Part shown: in pieces, positions 51,816 through 60,324 of the stretch
Layout of the letters: each line of letters starts with the position of its first letter
Position numbering within the stretch: the stretch's first letter is position 1
NCBI RefSeq assembly: GCF_041929845.1
Contig: NZ_JBHEEH010000006.1
Span: 1 to 64,000, forward strand
DNA from: Paenochrobactrum pullorum
GTDB taxonomy: Bacteria > Pseudomonadota > Alphaproteobacteria > Rhizobiales > Rhizobiaceae
Reading direction: 5' to 3'
DNA length: 64,000 nucleotides
Program-made: the position numbers and the translations under genes
Notes under the pieces: generated by a model
What the model was told of the DNA's origin: nothing
The model's input: the letters and a program-made list of their open reading frames with translations, nothing else
Databases searched by the model: none

Positions 51816-52162
51816 ATGCTAAAAATTTGATATAAAAATTTAAATTTAAAAGCTACGATTTGATGATCTGCATTTACAGCCATCATGCTGTCTGAAAACC
51901 AACAGCCGTCAATCATAGTTTCCTATAGTCATTGTTCATTGCGAATATGATTAAGAGACACGATTTTTGTTTGCGGCGAAATCCCAATTTTGCATTTTAA
52001 AATTGTGACAAATTAAATGCCCATATTCTTTTAAAAATTAAATGCATATGTTGATTTTCCGGCATTTATAATTGCCGACAAAAGATTACCCTATTTCACA
52101 GTCTATAAATTATAAGCTAGCTTCAAGATAAATGAATCGGACGGCAGTGGAGAAGATAAGTG
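51816..52162. other. AT-rich region upstream of the MotA-like gene
   Basis: About 350 bases with no gene. A short interrupted palindrome CGGCA-N8-TGCCG lies at 52060-52077, about 85 bases upstream of the MotA-like gene. It could be an operator. No recognised promoter motif. Confidence 0.4.
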
Positions 52163-53221
52163 ATGCAGGCTGAAAAGCGCGACCAGCAGGCCCAAAGTTT
52201 CACCAGAAATTTCAACGCGGATTATATGTCCATCCCCATGTCGACGCCGCGGATGGTGATGATTACCATGATCATCTTCCTGATCATCGTGGCATTTCTG
52301 GCAGCAGTTCTCTCCCGCCAGATCCATATGTTCTTTGTCACCAATCCAGGCCTGAACGGCCTGATCTTAGGCGTTTTGCTCGCAGGCATTTTGCTGGCCT
52401 TCGGACAAGTCATTCGCCTGATGCCGGAAATCCGCTGGGTCAACTCACTGCGCCGCGGTGATGATGGCAACACTTCGCGACCGCCGGTTTTACTCGCACC
52501 GATGCGCGCATTGCTCAGTCATCAGCAATCCATGGCGCTTTCCACCACCTCGATGCGCTCCATTCTTGATTCGATTGCCACCCGTCTTGATGAAAGCCGC
52601 GATATTTCCCGCTATTTCATCGGATTGCTGGTATTCTTAGGCCTGCTTGGTACATTCTGGGGCTTGCTGGAAACCATCGGCTCTATCGGCAATACGATCC
52701 AAACCCTTGATCCGGCTTCAGGCAGCACCAGCGATGTGCTGGACGCATTGAAGGCAGGCTTGCAGGCACCTTTGAGCGGCATGGGCACCGCCTTTTCCTC
52801 ATCGCTGTTTGGCCTTTCCGGCTCGCTGATTTTGGGCTTTCTCGATTTGCAGGCAGGACGCGCGCAAAACCGTTTCTATACCGAACTGGAAAACTGGCTG
52901 TCTTCGGTCACTGATTTAGGTTCCGATTTGAACCAAGGTGGCGCTTATGCACAAGGTTCAACCGAAGACATCCGCGACATTGCCAGCCGCCTGCAATCGA
53001 TGCAGGAAAATGGCAGCCCGAACCAGCGCACCACTGCGGCCCTTGCCAACTTGGCTGAAGGCATCCACGCTTTGGTAAAAAATATGCGCAGTGAACAACA
53101 ATTGATGCGCGATTGGGCAGAACGTCAAGCGGAAGACCAGCAGGCAATCCGCCAAACATTAGACAAGCTTAACAAAGCGCTCAATGAAACCAACCGTAAT
53201 CCTTCGGGCGGGAGCCGTTAA
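52163..53221 (+). CDS. MotA/TolQ/ExbB-like channel protein
   Basis: Membrane protein of 352 residues with helices near 35-52, 60-82, 150-170 and 205-230. The second half has the proton-channel family pattern GLLVFLGLLGTFWGLLETIGSIG and GMGTAFSSSLFGLSGSLILGFLD. A cytoplasmic helical tail at 250-352 ends in Asn/Ser-rich sequence. It starts with GGAGAAG upstream; GTG at 52160 is an alternative. It is followed after 2 bases by an OmpA/MotB-like gene, so the two form a stator-like complex. It is neither tolQ nor exbB, which are elsewhere in the window, and no flagellar gene is near. Confidence 0.85.
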   Translation: MQAEKRDQQAQSFTRNFNADYMSIPMSTPRMVMITMIIFLIIVAFLAAVLSRQIHMFFVTNPGLNGLILGVLLAGILLAFGQVIRLMPEIRWVNSLRRGDDGNTSRPPVLLAPMRALLSHQQSMALSTTSMRSILDSIATRLDESRDISRYFIGLLVFLGLLGTFWGLLETIGSIGNTIQTLDPASGSTSDVLDALKAGLQAPLSGMGTAFSSSLFGLSGSLILGFLDLQAGRAQNRFYTELENWLSSVTDLGSDLNQGGAYAQGSTEDIRDIASRLQSMQENGSPNQRTTAALANLAEGIHALVKNMRSEQQLMRDWAERQAEDQQAIRQTLDKLNKALNETNRNPSGGSR

Positions 53222-53223
53222 AG

Positions 53224-54255
53224 ATGGCTCTTTCACGCAACCGCCGGCAAAACCGGCAAGTCGATTACTGGCCGGGCTTTGTTGATGCTCTATCAACATT
53301 GCTGCTGGCGATCATGTTTTTGCTCACGGTTTTTGTGCTGGCGCAATTTTTGCTCAGCCGCGAAGTCAGTGACAAAGATGATGTGTTGGCGCGCCTCAAC
53401 AGCCAGATCAACGAGTTGACACAGCTTTTGTCCCTGGAACGCGGCAACGCCCAAGATTTGCAAGACACAATCGCCAATCTGCAAGCCTCCCTTTCTTCAG
53501 CTGAAAGCGAACGCTCACGTTTGCAAAGCCTGCTCAATGAAGGTAGCGGTGCAGGGGCAGCAGCAGACAAGAAAATTGGAGATTTGAACGCCAATCTTGA
53601 TCAGGAAAAGCAGATCAGCGCCCGCGCACTCTCACAGGTAGAACTTCTCAACCAGCAGATTGCCGCACTCAGACGCCAGATCGGTGCATTGGAAGAAGCA
53701 CTCAATGCCTCTGAAGCACGCGACAAAGAATCAAATGCCAAGATTGCAGATCTGGGCAAACGGTTGAATGTGGCGCTAGCCCAACGGGTGCAGGAATTGA
53801 ACCGCTACCGCTCTGATTTCTTCGGGCGGTTGCGCGAGATTCTCTCCGACAAAGAAAATATCCGCATTGTTGGCGACCGCTTTGTGTTCCAATCCGAAGT
53901 GCTCTTCCCGACGGGTTCGTCCGATATCAATCCGGCAGGTCTCATTGAGATGAAAAAGCTTGCCGATGCGGTGATCACGCTCAACAATGAAATTCCGGAT
54001 GACATCAACTGGATTTTACGTGTAGACGGCCACACCGATAATATTCCGCTCTCCGGCACCGGACGTTTCCGCGACAATTGGGAGCTGTCCTCAGCGCGCG
54101 CCACATCGGTGGTCAAATATCTGATCGCCAATGGTGTTCCGGCCAACCGGTTGGTTGCAGCTGGTTTTGGCGAATATCAGCCACTGGATGATTCGAATGA
54201 TAGTGATGCACGTGCCAGAAACAGGCGTATCGAATTGAAACTCACCGAACGATGA
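53224..54255 (+). CDS. MotB/OmpA-like peptidoglycan-binding protein
   Basis: Protein of 343 residues. A short cytoplasmic basic tail precedes one membrane helix (about 15-40, YWPGFVDALSTLLLAIMFLL) carrying the MotB-type Asp. A long coiled coil covers about 50-190, rich in Leu, Gln and Asp, with heptads such as LNSQINELTQLLSLE. The C-terminal OmpA-like domain (about 215-343) carries VDGHTDNIPLSG, NWELSSARATSVVKYLI and RARNRRIELKL. With the preceding channel protein it forms a proton-driven envelope machine of unknown task, common in Rhizobiales. A bidirectional terminator follows. Confidence 0.87.
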   Translation: MALSRNRRQNRQVDYWPGFVDALSTLLLAIMFLLTVFVLAQFLLSREVSDKDDVLARLNSQINELTQLLSLERGNAQDLQDTIANLQASLSSAESERSRLQSLLNEGSGAGAAADKKIGDLNANLDQEKQISARALSQVELLNQQIAALRRQIGALEEALNASEARDKESNAKIADLGKRLNVALAQRVQELNRYRSDFFGRLREILSDKENIRIVGDRFVFQSEVLFPTGSSDINPAGLIEMKKLADAVITLNNEIPDDINWILRVDGHTDNIPLSGTGRFRDNWELSSARATSVVKYLIANGVPANRLVAAGFGEYQPLDDSNDSDARARNRRIELKLTER

Positions 54256-54260
54256 ACATG

Positions 54261-54304
54261 AAAAAAGCCTTGGGAATGTTGTGACCTCCCAAGGCTTTTT
54301 TTAT
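54261..54304. terminator. bidirectional terminator
   Basis: Perfect 15-base stem AAAAAAGCCTTGGGA / TCCCAAGGCTTTTTT between the convergent MotB-like and ABC exporter genes. Confidence 0.88.
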
Positions 54305-54327
54305 TTCAGCAATGCTTATACACTATA

Positions 54328-56148
54328 CTATACGGCAGCATCTTCTTTGACAAAAATACTTTCCTTGGAGAAGACGCCAGCACCAGCTTCAAACTGAAGC
54401 TTGGCAAGGCGGGCATAAACGCCGTCTTTTTGCACCAGTGAAGCATGGGTGCCTTCTTCAATGATGCGGCCATCATCCACCACCAAAATGCGATCGGCTT
54501 TCAACACCGTCGCCAAACGATGCGCCACCACCAAAGTGGTGCGGCCTGACATCAAATGCTCAAGGCCCTTCTGCACCAGCATTTCACTTTCAGCATCCAA
54601 CGCCGAAGTCGCTTCATCCAGCAACAGAATGGGTGCATCACGCAGGATAGCGCGCGCAATAGCGATTCTCTGACGCTGACCACCGGAAAGGGTCATGCCG
54701 CGCTCGCCCACCATTGTGTCATAACCTTTTTCCAACGCCATGATGAAATCATGCGCCAAGGCTGCTTTGGCAGCAGCAATAATATCTTTTTCCAAAGCGT
54801 CAGGTCGTCCAAAAGCGATATTCTCACGCAAAGTACTGGCAAAGATTGCCACATCCTGCGGCACCACCGCCATGCGGCCACGGATCGCCAGCGGATCTGC
54901 TTCAGGAAGCGCCACGCCATCAACACGAATAACACCCGATTGCGGATCATAATAACGCAGTAGAAGCGAGAAAATCGTGCTCTTACCAGCACCCGATGGC
55001 CCTACAATCGCAACGCTTTCGCCAGACTTCACGCTGAAATTAAGGCCACTGAGCGCTGCCTTTTCAGGACGCGCCGGATAATGGAAAACCACATTTTCAA
55101 AGCTGATTTCACCAAGGGCTGGAACAGGCAGCGCAACCGGGTTACGAGGGGCTGCAATAGCGGGCACTTCGTCCAGAATTTCGGTCAGACGCTCGGTCGC
55201 ACCGGCAGCTTGCGCCAACTCACCCCAAACTTCCGACAATTGCCCCAAGGAACTCGCAGCAAAGACAGCATAAAGCAAAAACTGCCCCAATTGTCCGGCG
55301 CTCATCGTGCCGGATAACACATCATTGGAGCCGAACCACAACACCCCGACAACGCTTGAAAAAACCATAAAAATGGCAAAAGAGGTGAGAATCGCGCGCG
55401 CAAAAACGGAAGAACGTGCCGCTGCAAAGGCATTTTCCACTGCCTTGGCAAAACGGCCAATCACCATTTTTTCGTTGGTGAAAGCCTGCAATGTGCGCAT
55501 GGCGCTGATCTGTTCACTGGCATAGCTATTGGCATGAGCCAGCATATCCTGCGCTGCACGTGAACGACGGCGCACCGAGCGGCCAAAAGCAATCAGCGGC
55601 AACACGATCAATGGAATCGCACCAATCACCAACGCCGACAGTTTCGGGCTCGTTACCACCATCATGCCGACCGCACCAAGCCCCATGATAATATTGCGAA
55701 GCGCAACCGATGCTGTGGCGCCAACTGCCGATTTGATCTGAGTCGTATCGGCAGAAAGACGCGAGACAATTTCGCCGGAATTGGAACGATCAAAGAAATC
55801 CTGCGACAATCTCGTCACATGATCAAAAACTGCATTGCGCAAATCGGCCACAACACGCTCACCAAGCGTAATCACGAAAAAATAACGCATGCCCGAGGCC
55901 AGTGCCAACATCAGCGCCAGCACCACCAACATGCCGAAATAATTATTGATGAAAGTGGTATTATCGGTCGAAAAACCATTATCCACCATACGGCGCACGG
56001 CTATCGGCACCATCAGCGTTGTGGTGGCAGCAGCAACCAGAGAAACCAGTGCACCCAAAACCAGAAGCTTGTAACGGGCTAAAAATGGCAACATACGCCG
56101 CAGGGGTTTTACTGATCTCTTAGGCTTATTGTTAACTTCTTCTGACAT
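54328..56148 (-). CDS. ABC-type exporter, ATPase-permease fusion (MsbA-like)
   Basis: Half transporter of 606 residues (617 if started at 56181). Six-helix type IV exporter domain at about 20-320. Nucleotide-binding domain with Walker A GPSGAGKS near 390, signature LSGGQRQR near 490 and Walker B ILLLDEATSALD. It works as a homodimer exporting lipids or drugs; close relatives in Brucella are annotated as multidrug ABC transporters. True MsbA lipid A flippase is possible but unproven. I prefer ATG at 56148 (MSEEVNN). rpmE starts divergently 204 bases away. Confidence 0.88.
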   Translation of the reverse strand: MSEEVNNKPKRSVKPLRRMLPFLARYKLLVLGALVSLVAAATTTLMVPIAVRRMVDNGFSTDNTTFINNYFGMLVVLALMLALASGMRYFFVITLGERVVADLRNAVFDHVTRLSQDFFDRSNSGEIVSRLSADTTQIKSAVGATASVALRNIIMGLGAVGMMVVTSPKLSALVIGAIPLIVLPLIAFGRSVRRRSRAAQDMLAHANSYASEQISAMRTLQAFTNEKMVIGRFAKAVENAFAAARSSVFARAILTSFAIFMVFSSVVGVLWFGSNDVLSGTMSAGQLGQFLLYAVFAASSLGQLSEVWGELAQAAGATERLTEILDEVPAIAAPRNPVALPVPALGEISFENVVFHYPARPEKAALSGLNFSVKSGESVAIVGPSGAGKSTIFSLLLRYYDPQSGVIRVDGVALPEADPLAIRGRMAVVPQDVAIFASTLRENIAFGRPDALEKDIIAAAKAALAHDFIMALEKGYDTMVGERGMTLSGGQRQRIAIARAILRDAPILLLDEATSALDAESEMLVQKGLEHLMSGRTTLVVAHRLATVLKADRILVVDDGRIIEEGTHASLVQKDGVYARLAKLQFEAGAGVFSKESIFVKEDAAV

Positions 56149-56351
56149 TTTCTTGACTTTTTCCGGATGCTTTGCGACCATTATTGCGATTGCGCCTTGT
56201 TATTATCGTATGGCTGATGTATAGGCTCGCCAACCCTTTTGGAAGCCGTCGCCTTATGGCGTGCGCCTTCATAACTGCCATTGGGCGAAAGTGCTACAGT
56301 CTGATACTGGATTGAAGCATGATCGTCTATCAATCTTTCAGGAATATATCG

Positions 56352-56573
56352 ATGAAAGCCAATATCCATCCCGACTACCACACCATCAAGGTCGTGATGA
56401 CCGATGGCACAGAATACCAGACCCGTTCAACATGGGGCAAAGCAGGCGATACGATGAACCTCGATATCGATCCTACCACCCATCCAGCATGGACCGGTAA
56501 TGCTCAGACCTTGCTTGACCGCGGTGGCCGTCTGTCCAAGTTCAAGAATCGCTTCGGCAATCTGGGTATTTAA
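56352..56573 (+). CDS. rpmE: 50S ribosomal protein L31
   Basis: 73 residues: MKANIHPDYHTIKVVMTDG, STWGKAGDTMNLDID and the C-terminal LDRGGRLSKFKNRFGNLG. It lacks the four zinc-binding Cys of the C+ form, as usual for the alphaproteobacterial type, so zinc-independent. AGGAAT precedes the ATG at 56352; a longer frame from 56319 is a shadow. Followed by a terminator. Confidence 0.96.
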   Translation: MKANIHPDYHTIKVVMTDGTEYQTRSTWGKAGDTMNLDIDPTTHPAWTGNAQTLLDRGGRLSKFKNRFGNLGI

Positions 56574-56640
56574 TTTCAAATGCCTCGGGCAGTTTCGGGA
56601 TTACAGCTTCGCTGATCAAAAACCGAAAATGCAAAAGTTT

Positions 56641-56669
56641 AAAAAACCTCGCTCCGGCGAGGTTTTTTT
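56641..56669 (+). terminator. terminator of rpmE
   Basis: AACCTCGC / GCGAGGTT stem with A-run before and seven T after. Confidence 0.88.
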
Positions 56670-56695
56670 ATGCGCTGATTATGCGTGCACCCGCC

Positions 56696-56737
56696 AATAA
56701 AAAGAGTCCGGCTTGATAGAGCCGGACTCTTTTTATT
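56696..56737. terminator. terminator of yebC
   Basis: Perfect 18-base stem (starts AATAAAAAGAG at 56696) with a 6-base loop. Acts on the minus strand after yebC, and possibly on both strands. Confidence 0.9.
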
Positions 56738-56755
56738 GATCAATTATATGAAGAA

Positions 56756-57505
56756 TCACTCAGCGCTGAGTTTCGCCATCACTTCATCAGATACTTCGAA
56801 GTTGGCATAAACGTTCTGCACGTCATCGTCATCTTCCAATGTGTTGATGAGCTTGAGCACGGAACGCGCCTTTTCTTCATCCACATTGGTGCTGTTCTGC
56901 GGCTTCCAGACAGTCTTGATAGATTCGGCTTCACCAAGTGCTGTTTCCAGCGCCTTGGAGACCTCTCCAATGTCTTCGAATGCACAGATGATCACATGCT
57001 CTTCTTCACTTGACTGAACGTCGTCAGCGCCTGCCTCAATGGCAGCTTCCATGATCGCATCTGCGTCGCCTGCTTCTGGCTTGTAGACGATTTCGCCAAC
57101 GCGGTCGAACATGAAAGAAACAGAACCTGTTTCACCCAAAGCACCACCCGATTTGGTGAAAGCTGCACGCACATTGGAAGCGGTGCGGTTGCGGTTGTCG
57201 GTCAGCGCTTCAACGATAACCGATACACCGCCCGGACCACGACCTTCGTAGCGTACTTCATCATAGTTCTCGCCATCATTGCCCGCAGCCTTTTTAATGG
57301 CGCGTTCAATATTGTCTTTCGGCATGGATTGCGCTTTCGCGTTCTGGATCGCCAGACGCAAGCGCGCATTCATGGTCGGATCAGGCAAACCCTGTTTTGC
57401 AGCAACGGTGATTTCTCTACCGAGCTTCGAAAAAACTTTTGAGCGCATAGCGTCCTGACGACCCTTGCGATGCATAATATTTTTAAACTGCGAATGACCA
57501 GCCAT
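56756..57505 (-). CDS. YebC/PmpR-family translational/transcriptional regulator
   Basis: 249-residue three-domain protein: GHSQFKNIMHRKGRQDAMRSK at the N-terminus, NARLRLAIQNAKAQSMPKDNIERAI near 45-70, and an acidic body with GPGGVSVIVEALTDNRNRT. Members have been described as transcription regulators and more recently as helpers of translation at Pro-rich stretches, which would fit the many Pro-rich proteins in this organism. ATG at 57505 is the family start. Confidence 0.93.
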   Translation of the reverse strand: MAGHSQFKNIMHRKGRQDAMRSKVFSKLGREITVAAKQGLPDPTMNARLRLAIQNAKAQSMPKDNIERAIKKAAGNDGENYDEVRYEGRGPGGVSVIVEALTDNRNRTASNVRAAFTKSGGALGETGSVSFMFDRVGEIVYKPEAGDADAIMEAAIEAGADDVQSSEEEHVIICAFEDIGEVSKALETALGEAESIKTVWKPQNSTNVDEEKARSVLKLINTLEDDDDVQNVYANFEVSDEVMAKLSAE

Positions 57506-57763
57506 GACACCCCTGTATAGGTTCTTTAAATAACGTGCGGACAAAAGCGATGGCGGCTTTTGAAAATCAAGCTATTTGCAGCGCCTTTTATTGCGCCGTA
57601 ACCGCAAGCCAGCCATCCTTATCCGGACGGGAATGCGGCCTTATACGGAAACTTGCGCTCTACGTCCAGTCCACCCCCTGAGCCACAAGCGTTGCGAAAC
57701 TGTATATTGCTGATTTTGCGCGCAAAAAAAATACAAAAACATAGACACATCAGTCATTATTGA

Positions 57764-57773
57764 TTATCTATAA
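57764..57773. promoter_or_regulatory. BioR operator at bioR
   Basis: Perfect TTATCTATAA, the BioR recognition sequence, 4 bases before the bioR ATG at 57778. It overlaps a TATAAT -10 element (57769-57774), implying autorepression. Confidence 0.85.
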
Positions 57774-57777
57774 TTAC

Positions 57778-58446
57778 ATGAAAAGCGAAGCCAACGAAAC
57801 TATTGCCGTCAAAATCAGCCGTATCCTTGCCGACCGTATTATCGATGGCACACTGGAACCGGGCACAAAACTGCGGCAAGACCACATTGCGGAAGAGTTT
57901 CAAACCAGCCATGTGCCGGTGCGTGAAGCTTTTCGCCGTCTGGAAGCGCAAGGGCTCGCGATTTCCGAGCCGCGCCGCGGTGTTCGCGTTGCCTCTTTTG
58001 ATATCAACGAAGTGCGTGAAGTGGCAGAAATGCGTGCTGCATTGGAAGTTCTGGCCCTGCGCCATGCTGCGCCGCACATGACCCGTGCCATTTTGGAAGC
58101 CGCCGAACAAGCGACATCCGAAGGTGACAATTGCGCCAATATCCGCGAATGGGAAGCAGCAAACCGACGTTTTCATCGTCTGATTATTGAACCATGCGGC
58201 ATGCCGCGCCTGCTCTCAGCGATTGATGATCTGCATTCTGCCAGCGCCCGCTTCTTGTTTTCCACATGGCGCAGCGAATGGGAAGTGCGCACTGACCATG
58301 ACCATCGTGCCATTCTTGACGCCTTGCGCAAGGGCGACACTGACAGCGCCTGCCTTATCCTCGCCCGTCACGTGCAATGGATCGGCCACCGACCAGTCAG
58401 AACCGCCTCCGGAAAAATCCGCGACGGCTTCTCCATTATTGGTTAA
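57778..58446 (+). CDS. bioR: GntR-family biotin repressor BioR
   Basis: FadR-type GntR regulator of 222 residues. The N-terminal winged helix (about 8-75) has LADRIIDGTLEPGTKLRQDHIAEEF, VPVREAFRRLEAQGL and RRGVRVASF. The C-terminal FCD all-helical domain (about 85-215) has EVREVAEMRAALEVLALRHA. Identified as BioR from its own operator and from bioY downstream with tandem operators; BioR replaces BirA control of biotin genes in many alphaproteobacteria. Start ATG 57778: no ribosome site, possibly leaderless. A longer start at 57760 would cross the operator. Confidence 0.9.
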   Translation: MKSEANETIAVKISRILADRIIDGTLEPGTKLRQDHIAEEFQTSHVPVREAFRRLEAQGLAISEPRRGVRVASFDINEVREVAEMRAALEVLALRHAAPHMTRAILEAAEQATSEGDNCANIREWEAANRRFHRLIIEPCGMPRLLSAIDDLHSASARFLFSTWRSEWEVRTDHDHRAILDALRKGDTDSACLILARHVQWIGHRPVRTASGKIRDGFSIIG

Positions 58447-58601
58447 ATTCCAGCCACTTTTACCATAACAGTCTTTCATTTTTTAAAGCCACTTCAGCTG
58501 AGAGCCGCATCACGATCAAGCGGATTGATATGCTGCTTTGGGCTTTTCTCACCTGTTGACCAACACCGAAACAGCCATTTCAATGCATATGATTTTAAGA
58601 A

Positions 58602-58611
58602 CTATCTATAA
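58602..58611. promoter_or_regulatory. near-consensus BioR site, upstream
   Basis: CTATCTATAA, 9 of 10 matches to TTATCTATAA, about 200 bases before bioY. It could be an auxiliary operator allowing looping. Confidence 0.45.
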
Positions 58612-58783
58612 AAATTAAATTAAAGCTATATTTTTCACTAATCACCACATAGACATGATTAAAATTATAATCAATAATAACAACAATTTATAATCATATT
58701 TGTTGTTTTTCTCGCTTAATCATAGAGTGCAGACTTGCTTTCTTGTAAAAATTCATAACAGATATATAGATCAAAATTAGATT

Positions 58784-58793
58784 TTATCTATAA
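58784..58793. promoter_or_regulatory. BioR operator of bioY, site 1
   Basis: Perfect TTATCTATAA, 18 bases before the bioY ATG; contains TATAAT at 58789-58794 as a likely -10. Confidence 0.85.
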
Positions 58794-58794
58794 T

Positions 58795-58804
58795 TTATCT
58801 ATGG
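58795..58804. promoter_or_regulatory. BioR operator of bioY, partial site 2
   Basis: TTATCTATGG, 8 of 10 matches, one helical turn (11 bases) after site 1 and overlapping the GGAG ribosome site of bioY. Confidence 0.5.
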
Positions 58805-58811
58805 AGTGATT

Positions 58812-59378
58812 ATGTCCCAAATCGAGATGCATGCGCATTCAGGTTTCAGCCCCTTAAACCTTGATAGCCGCTCGCTGCCTGTACGTGTTGCCGCCGTTCT
58901 GTTCGGTACATTTATCCTCGCACTCACCTCGCAGGTCGAAGTGCCGATGATTCCGGTTCCGATCACCTTGCAAACCTTGGTTGTACCATTGATTGGTGCG
59001 CTTTACGGCTGGCGATTAGGCGCCCTCACCGTACTCGCATGGCTCGGTGAAGCCATGGTGGGCATGCCGGTTCTGGCAGGCGGTTCGGGTGGCATCATGG
59101 CTTTTGCAGGCCCGACTGCCGGCTATCTGGTATCCCTCCCGATTATCGCTGCCCTCACCGGTTATCTTGCCGAACGCGGCTGGAATGGGAAGCACGTTGG
59201 CTTTGCCTTCGCTTCATTCCTTGCCGCCAATGCACTTTGCCTTGTCATGGGCACGCTCTGGCTCTCCTCACTTATCGGCATGGAAAAAGCCATTGCCTTT
59301 GGTGCAACACCATTTTTGGTCGGCGCTGTGATTAAATCGGCATTGGGTGCTGCCATTTTAAAAGCAGCAAGCCGTTAA
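58812..59378 (+). CDS. bioY: biotin transporter substrate-binding subunit BioY
   Basis: S-component of ECF-type biotin uptake, 188 residues with six helices. Signature VEVPMIPVPITLQTLVVPLIGALYG near 42-66 and a Gly-rich GGSGGIMAFAGPTAGYLV. BioY can work alone or with BioM and BioN, which are not here. GGAG precedes ATG 58812 (alternative GTG 58806). Repressed by BioR through the operators directly upstream. A DUF1284 gene follows. Confidence 0.95.
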   Translation: MSQIEMHAHSGFSPLNLDSRSLPVRVAAVLFGTFILALTSQVEVPMIPVPITLQTLVVPLIGALYGWRLGALTVLAWLGEAMVGMPVLAGGSGGIMAFAGPTAGYLVSLPIIAALTGYLAERGWNGKHVGFAFASFLAANALCLVMGTLWLSSLIGMEKAIAFGATPFLVGAVIKSALGAAILKAASR

Positions 59379-59400
59379 CCTGCTGAATTGATTTAAAATA

Positions 59401-59432
59401 AACCCTATCCGGTTCGTGAACCGGATAGGGTT
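59401..59432 (+). terminator. stem-loop after bioY
   Basis: Perfect 14-base stem AACCCTATCCGGTT / AACCGGATAGGGTT with a CGTG loop but no T-run. It may be an attenuator between bioY and the DUF1284 gene, which starts 18 bases later. Confidence 0.55.
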
Positions 59433-59449
59433 ACAGATTATACGGTTTC

Positions 59450-59887
59450 ATGACTATTCATCTGCGCGGCCACCATTTGCTTTGCATGCTGACCTATATC
59501 GGCAAAGGCTATACGCCCTTTTTTGTCGAAAATTATGACCAGATTGCCGAACAACTCAGTCGCGGCACGGTCATCACACTGGTCAATGGCCCCGATGATA
59601 TTTGCGCGCCACTTTTATGTGAGAGCAACTGCCATTGTCACAATCAAAGCGTCACCTTCCGCGATCAGGCAGCACTGGAAGATATCAGCGCACTGCTGGG
59701 CGTGCGCCTGCAACAAGGCAGCAAATTTATTCTCAACCGGCAATTATTGCAAAAGCTGCGTGATGCGTTTCGCGAGAACACAATCCGCAATGCTTGCAAA
59801 GGCTGCGAATGGTCAGATCTCTGCACCGACATCGCGCAAGAATCTGCTTACCAACATGTCAAAGTGCAATGCATCGACATAATTTAA
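59450..59887 (+). CDS. DUF1284 cysteine-rich protein
   Basis: Small soluble protein of 145 residues, family DUF1284, suspected to bind iron-sulfur or metal. Conserved start HLRGHHLLCMLTYIGKGY (His8, His9, Cys12), central Cys52, Cys57, Cys61 and Cys63 with His62 and His64, and C-terminal Cys116-x2-Cys119-x5-Cys125 plus Cys141. This spacing could hold a metal cluster. It lies 71 bases after bioY behind a hairpin with no T-run, so it may be read through from bioY and thus fall under BioR. Function not known. A terminator follows. Confidence 0.85.
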   Translation: MTIHLRGHHLLCMLTYIGKGYTPFFVENYDQIAEQLSRGTVITLVNGPDDICAPLLCESNCHCHNQSVTFRDQAALEDISALLGVRLQQGSKFILNRQLLQKLRDAFRENTIRNACKGCEWSDLCTDIAQESAYQHVKVQCIDII

Positions 59888-59896
59888 ACCCATAAA

Positions 59897-59934
59897 AAAA
59901 CGGTTGGTTACAGCATCCCGCAACCAACCGTTTT
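59897..59934. terminator. bidirectional terminator
   Basis: Perfect 13-base stem AAAACGGTTGGTT / AACCAACCGTTTT between the convergent DUF1284 and gapR genes. Confidence 0.88.
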
Positions 59935-59973
59935 AATACTTATCCATCCGCCCATCAAAGCCGGATAAATAAC

Positions 59974-60234
59974 TTAACCCATACCGAGCGCATCCATATA
60001 AAGCTGGATCATCGCTTCTTCTTCCTGACGCTCATGCTCTTCTTTTTTGCGTAGGCGAATAATGGTGCGAACAGCTTTGCTATCAAAGCCCGAACCTTTC
60101 AGCTCGGCATAAACTTCTTTGATATCGTCCCCGATGGTTTTCTTTTCTTCTTCCAGACGTTCGATACGCTCGATGAAAGAACGCAGTTGACCGACGGCTA
60201 CCGTTTGTGCGGTTTCAGTTGTGATGTCATCCAC
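59974..60234 (-). CDS. gapR: nucleoid-associated protein GapR (DUF2312)
   Basis: 86-residue helical protein, DUF2312 family. Caulobacter GapR binds overtwisted, AT-rich DNA and is needed for replication. Signature VGQLRSFIERIERLEEEKK, IYAEL-like VYAELKGSGFD and RLRKKEEHERQEEEAM. Downstream of a 55-residue membrane protein on the same strand (90 bases). Ends at the bidirectional terminator. Confidence 0.93.
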   Translation of the reverse strand: MDDITTETAQTVAVGQLRSFIERIERLEEEKKTIGDDIKEVYAELKGSGFDSKAVRTIIRLRKKEEHERQEEEAMIQLYMDALGMG

Positions 60235-60324
60235 AGGAGATACTCCAATTTATTAAAACAGGTAACTGACTGCGACTCGCAGCATGAATATTTTGCTTTT
60301 CGATGCCTGACAGGGGCACAATGG

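Larger units (their letters stand above)
58447..58811. other. 365-base region between bioR and bioY
   Basis: Very AT-rich, no gene. It holds an isolated near-perfect BioR site (58602-58611) and the tandem operators before bioY. A run of ATTATAATC-like sequence occurs at about 58660-58700. Confidence 0.5.

Noticed and set aside
52163..54255. Zorya-type defence (ZorA/ZorB)
   Set aside because: The MotA/MotB-like pair is not followed by ZorC, ZorD or ZorE helicase or nuclease genes and sits among housekeeping genes behind a terminator.
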